Source of the DNA: Rhodospirillales bacterium
GTDB taxonomy: Bacteria; Pseudomonadota; Alphaproteobacteria; Rhodospirillales; JASLLV01
DNA length: 16,281 nt
Assembly: GCA_030754475.1 (NCBI GenBank)
Contig: JASMAE010000340.1
Location: 1-16,281 of the forward strand
Direction of reading: 5' to 3'
A program made the position numbers and the translations under genes. Shown here in pieces: positions 15,576 to 16,281 of this stretch. Position 1 is the stretch's first letter; every line of letters begins with the position of its first letter. A model generated the notes under the pieces. That model worked only from the letters and a program-made list of their open reading frames with translations. It did no database searches and was not told the DNA's origin.

Positions 15576-16281
15576 CTAGCCCCCCCCTGCCTGGGCCCGG
15601 GCCATTGGACAACCGCGAAGTTCGCCGGCGCAGGGTCGTCCCCCCGCTTCGCATGCTACGCCCGCGGGCGCTTGCACGGCGGCGCGCACCAAATCCGCCA
15701 AGCCATCGATGAAGTCGCGCGCAACCCCGAGCGCAGGAACCCGCTCGAACACGGGAACACCGCGTTCGTCGGCATAGCGGCGGAATTTGATATCAAGTTC
15801 CACCAGGGTTTCCGAATGCTCGGAGACGAAGGCGATGGGAACGATCACGAGTCCTACGCCCGCGCGGCCGGCGCGCACGATTTCGTCCTCGGTTGCCGGT
15901 CCGATCCATTTGAGGAGTCCGACGCGGCTTTGGTAGCAGATGACCCAATCGAGATCCTTGATCCCGAGTCCGGCCACCACGGCGCGGGTGGTCTCCTCGA
16001 TCTGCCGCTGATAAGGGTCGCCGCCTCGAATGATACGCTCAGGCAACCCGTGCGCGGAGAAGAGAACGCGAATCGTGGTGCGCTCATTGGCGCGCTCGAT
16101 GGCGCGCTCGATGGCGCGTCGGACCAGAGCCACCTGCGCCGAAACCAGCCCCGCCTGAACCGGGTAGCAGCAGACCGCCGATGTGGGCACGTTCAGGCCC
16201 ACCATCTCGGCCGCCGCGTGCCAAGCCGCAAGCGAGGAACCCGTAGTCGTCTTGGAATACTGCGGATAGAGCGGTAGCAGC
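15576..16281 (-). CDS. hemH: Ferrochelatase, 5'-truncated by window edge
   Basis: Inserts ferrous iron into protoporphyrin IX, the last step of protohaem synthesis. 234 residues of the C-terminal part are visible out of about 340-350; the first complete codon is at 16280. It shows LYPQYSKTTTGSS at the very start, FSAHGLP with the catalytic His, KDLDWVICYQSRVG, FVSEHSETLVELDIKF with the catalytic Glu, and a C-terminal tail with Cys at fragment positions 210, 217 and 224 (C-x6-C-x6-C). Such Cys could be ligands of the [2Fe-2S] cluster known in some bacterial ferrochelatases; this is inference. A 12-bp tandem repeat adds AIER units before the FSAHGLP strand. The last codons are a run of G that also serves hemJ. 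Confidence 0.97.
   Translation of the reverse strand, partial: LLPLYPQYSKTTTGSSLAAWHAAAEMVGLNVPTSAVCCYPVQAGLVSAQVALVRRAIERAIERANERTTIRVLFSAHGLPERIIRGGDPYQRQIEETTRAVVAGLGIKDLDWVICYQSRVGLLKWIGPATEDEIVRAGRAGVGLVIVPIAFVSEHSETLVELDIKFRRYADERGVPVFERVPALGVARDFIDGLADLVRAAVQAPAGVACEAGGRPCAGELRGCPMARAQAGGG
15580..15587 (-). promoter_or_regulatory. G8 run: end of hemH and Shine-Dalgarno of hemJ
   Basis: Eight consecutive G on the minus strand encode the last glycines of HemH (GGG GGG GGC) and lie 6 nt before the hemJ GTG, where the ribosome binding site should be. No other purine-rich site is seen there. It supports the 15573 start. Confidence 0.55.
16080..16115. repeat. 12-bp in-frame tandem repeat within hemH
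   Basis: Three units of GCGCTCGATGGC (the first, GCGCTCATTGGC, has two mismatches), partly continued by GCG. On the coding strand they give RAIERAIERANER, a helix-forming charged stretch. Being 12 bp, copy changes stay in frame. Confidence 0.75.

Noticed and set aside
15574..15654. Longer HemJ start upstream of 15573
   Set aside because: The extra residues only read the end of hemH in another frame and would place a basic tail before the first membrane segment, unlike the family.

Overview
The window is about 16.3 kb of high-GC chromosome from an alphaproteobacterium. The gene order and the wording of the proteins point to Rhodospirillales or a near relative, which is an inference without a database search. 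The core is the conserved origin-proximal gene neighbourhood of this class: leuS-lptE-holA on the left, the mnmE-mnmG-rsmG-parA-parB segregation and tRNA-modification cluster in the middle, and rho-hemJ-hemH on the right. Two near-perfect parS palindromes lie within 3.6 kb of parB, so this is almost certainly close to the chromosome origin. No DnaA-box cluster, dnaA or hemE is visible inside the window. I see no rRNA, tRNA, CRISPR array, insertion sequence or prophage.

Left part (1-3323), plus strand: the 3' two-thirds of leuS, then lptE and holA, all overlapping and presumably one operon. A short spacer holds a palindromic element that probably ends transcription from both sides. Positions 3324-9253, minus strand, read from right to left: mnmE, a 187-nt gap with a parS site, then mnmG, rsmG, parA and parB, each overlapping the next by 1 to 11 nt. 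The second parS is embedded in the first codons of rsmG. ParA and ParB with these sites form the chromosome-partitioning system. MnmE and MnmG together make the cmnm5U34 tRNA modification, and RsmG methylates 16S rRNA.

Middle-right (9254-13605) is an accessory-looking block placed between mnmE and rho. It holds a small DUF6489-like gene on the minus strand, then three plus-strand genes: a thioredoxin-domain (YyaL/SSP411, DUF255) protein with a clear reading-frame break near 11121-11133, an Ogt-type O6-alkylguanine-DNA methyltransferase whose start overlaps the YyaL stop, and a zeta-crystallin-like quinone oxidoreductase. Just downstream is a stub of a second quinone oxidoreductase start, abutting a 113-nt palindromic repeat. 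That repeat is related to the element between holA and parB. Both copies sit between convergent genes.

Right part (13606-16281), minus strand: rho with a C-rich leader containing a 10-nt homopolymer and an out-of-frame upstream ATG, hemJ, and the 3' part of hemH, which runs off the window. HemH and HemJ act in late haem synthesis.

I did not find a convincing undescribed multi-gene system. The most worthwhile oddities are the related palindromic elements, the qor stub, the YyaL frame break, the rho leader and the parS pair.
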